NCBI GenBank assembly: GCA_041621405.1
Contig: JBFKAV010000190.1
Location: 1-5,812, forward strand
Direction of reading: 5' to 3'
Length of the DNA: 5,812 bases
From: JBFKAV01 sp041621405
GTDB taxonomy: Bacteria; Pseudomonadota; Alphaproteobacteria; Rhodobacterales; Rhodobacteraceae
In this document: one piece after another, positions 5,275 through 5,812 of the stretch
Position numbering within the stretch: the first letter of the stretch is position 1
How the letters are laid out: each line of letters begins with the position of its first letter
The notes under the pieces: model-generated
The model's database searches: none
Seen by the model: only the letters and a program-made list of their open reading frames with translations
Told to the model about the DNA's origin: nothing
Position numbers and translations under genes: made by a program

Positions 5275-5727
5275 TCAGAGCAGCAGCGAGGCGGCGCCTT
5301 CGTGCTTGAGGAGCTTGACCTTGGTCTCGATCCCGCCAGGGGCGGAGTAGCCGCCGAGGCCATCGGCGGCAAGGACGCGGTGGCAGGGGACGAGGATCGG
5401 CAAGGGATTGGCGCCGCAGGCCTGGCCGATCGCCTGGGGCGTGGCGTCGAGGGCGCGGGCGAGATCTCCGTAGCTTCGGGTCTGGCCGAAGGGAATCTCG
5501 GTGAGGGCCTTGAGGAAGCGGGCCTGGAAGCCGCTGCCGAGCCGGAGGGGCAGATCGAACTCGGTCCGGCGGGCGGCGAAATAGTCGCCGAGCTGGCGGG
5601 CGGCGTCTTCGAGGAGCGGCGTCGGGGACTGCTCCGCACACCGGCCCCAGCGGAGGCGGGCGATCTCGCCCGCCTCCTCGGTCAGGGTCAGCGGCCCGAA
5701 CGGGCTGTCGATCGTGACCTCGCTCAC
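5275..5727 (-). CDS. ogt: Methylated-DNA--[protein]-cysteine S-methyltransferase (O6-alkylguanine-DNA alkyltransferase)
   Basis: This 150-residue protein repairs O6-methylguanine by a one-time transfer of the alkyl group to its own cysteine. The acceptor is Cys115 in ILVPCHRVLAADGLGGYS. Other family marks are IPFGQTRSYGDLA (78-90), Asn107 in GANPLP, and Glu134 before KVKLLKHEG. An N-terminal domain of about 60 residues precedes the DNA-binding/catalytic part. There is no Ada-type regulatory domain, so it is the short Ogt form. The start is GTG 5727, where family similarity begins (VTIDSPFGPL) and which overlaps the ileS stop codon by four bases; translational coupling is likely, since the upstream ribosome-binding sequence is weak. 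A longer reading to 5811 would only re-read the ileS tail. One oddity: the arginine finger that replaces the flipped base (human Arg128) aligns with Gln98. The acceptor cysteine is intact, so this is not an alkyltransferase-like protein. Confidence 0.92.
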   Translation of the reverse strand: MSEVTIDSPFGPLTLTEEAGEIARLRWGRCAEQSPTPLLEDAARQLGDYFAARRTEFDLPLRLGSGFQARFLKALTEIPFGQTRSYGDLARALDATPQAIGQACGANPLPILVPCHRVLAADGLGGYSAPGGIETKVKLLKHEGAASLLL

Positions 5728-5812
5728 CCCAGCGCTTCGTTGCAGCGGGCGCAGGTGCCCGGGTGGGCGTGGCTGCCGACATCGGGCAGGATCTTCCAGC
5801 AGCGCTGGCACT
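5724..5812 (-). CDS. ileS: Isoleucyl-tRNA synthetase, C-terminal zinc-finger tail (5' part beyond the window)
   Basis: Read from 5810 downward, 28 codons and a TGA encode a tail starting CQRCWKILPDVG and ending CARCNEALG. Two Cys-x2-Cys pairs (visible residues 1/4 and 20/23) with a Trp after the first match the zinc-binding C-terminus of bacterial IleS (E. coli ends CVRCW...CGRC). The zinc module supports charging of tRNA(Ile) in the cytosol. Its TGA overlaps the ogt GTG start (GTGA), so the two are probably co-transcribed. Only about 3% of the roughly 950-residue protein is here; the identification rests on the spacing and pattern of the cysteine pairs. Confidence 0.85.
   Translation of the reverse strand, partial: CQRCWKILPDVGSHAHPGTCARCNEALG

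Noticed and set aside
3612..5309. Long + strand open frame of 565 codons
   Set aside because: Its product is low-complexity Arg/Gly/Glu/Asp sequence, overlapping pcs in another frame and running antisense to the permease and ogt; such shadows are common in GC-rich DNA.
5055..5639. Upstream part of the long minus-strand frame ending in the permease
   Set aside because: It is Ser/Pro/Arg low-complexity read out of frame through ogt; the EamA family begins at 5054.
5728..5811. ogt starting at 5811
   Set aside because: These codons re-read the ileS tail in another frame; the family N-terminus begins at GTG 5727.
1..5812. tRNA, rRNA, CRISPR array, toxin-antitoxin or defence system
   Set aside because: I looked across the window and found no cloverleaf, spaced direct repeats or small gene pairs of that kind; all sizeable open frames with protein character are accounted for.

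Overview
The window is GC-rich (about 70% by eye) chromosomal DNA. It reads as an alphaproteobacterium of the Rhodobacterales (Rhodobacteraceae/Paracoccaceae). The reasons are the TalC/Fsa-like transaldolase followed by DUF484 and xerC, a Pcs-type phosphatidylcholine synthase, and a G/C-hairpin intergenic element ending in CCCCGAGGATATTT, which I recall as a recurrent intergenic motif in that order. I see no phage, insertion sequence, CRISPR array, rRNA or tRNA.

Left block, + strand: the 3' three quarters of a transaldolase/fructose-6-phosphate aldolase family gene, a 140-base gap with an inverted repeat and a perfect DnaA box, then a DUF484 gene overlapping xerC by GTGA. DUF484 next to xerC is an old bacterial arrangement, also seen in enterobacteria. 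XerC is one half of the XerCD recombinase that resolves chromosome dimers.

Middle block: a minus-strand gene for an exported amidohydrolase of the Amidohydrolase_2 type ends tail to tail with xerC. Its reading is visibly less GC-rich than its neighbours. It is divergent, across 264 bases, from pcs on the + strand, whose product makes phosphatidylcholine from CDP-diacylglycerol and choline. pcs runs tail to tail into an EamA/DMT-family permease. The two stop codons share one CTAG.

Right block, minus strand, read right to left: the last 28 codons of ileS (zinc-finger tail), a GTGA overlap into ogt (O6-alkylguanine-DNA alkyltransferase), a 220-base gap holding the G/C hairpin repeat, and the EamA permease. 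A possible 11-residue mini-ORF containing Pro-Pro-Pro ends on the permease start codon.

The genes are mostly housekeeping, and I found no clear novel multigene system. The points most worth a second look are the DnaA box before DUF484-xerC, the alkyltransferase with Gln in place of the arginine finger, the repeat element with three copies of a 10-mer, the mini-ORF before the permease, and the exported amidohydrolase.
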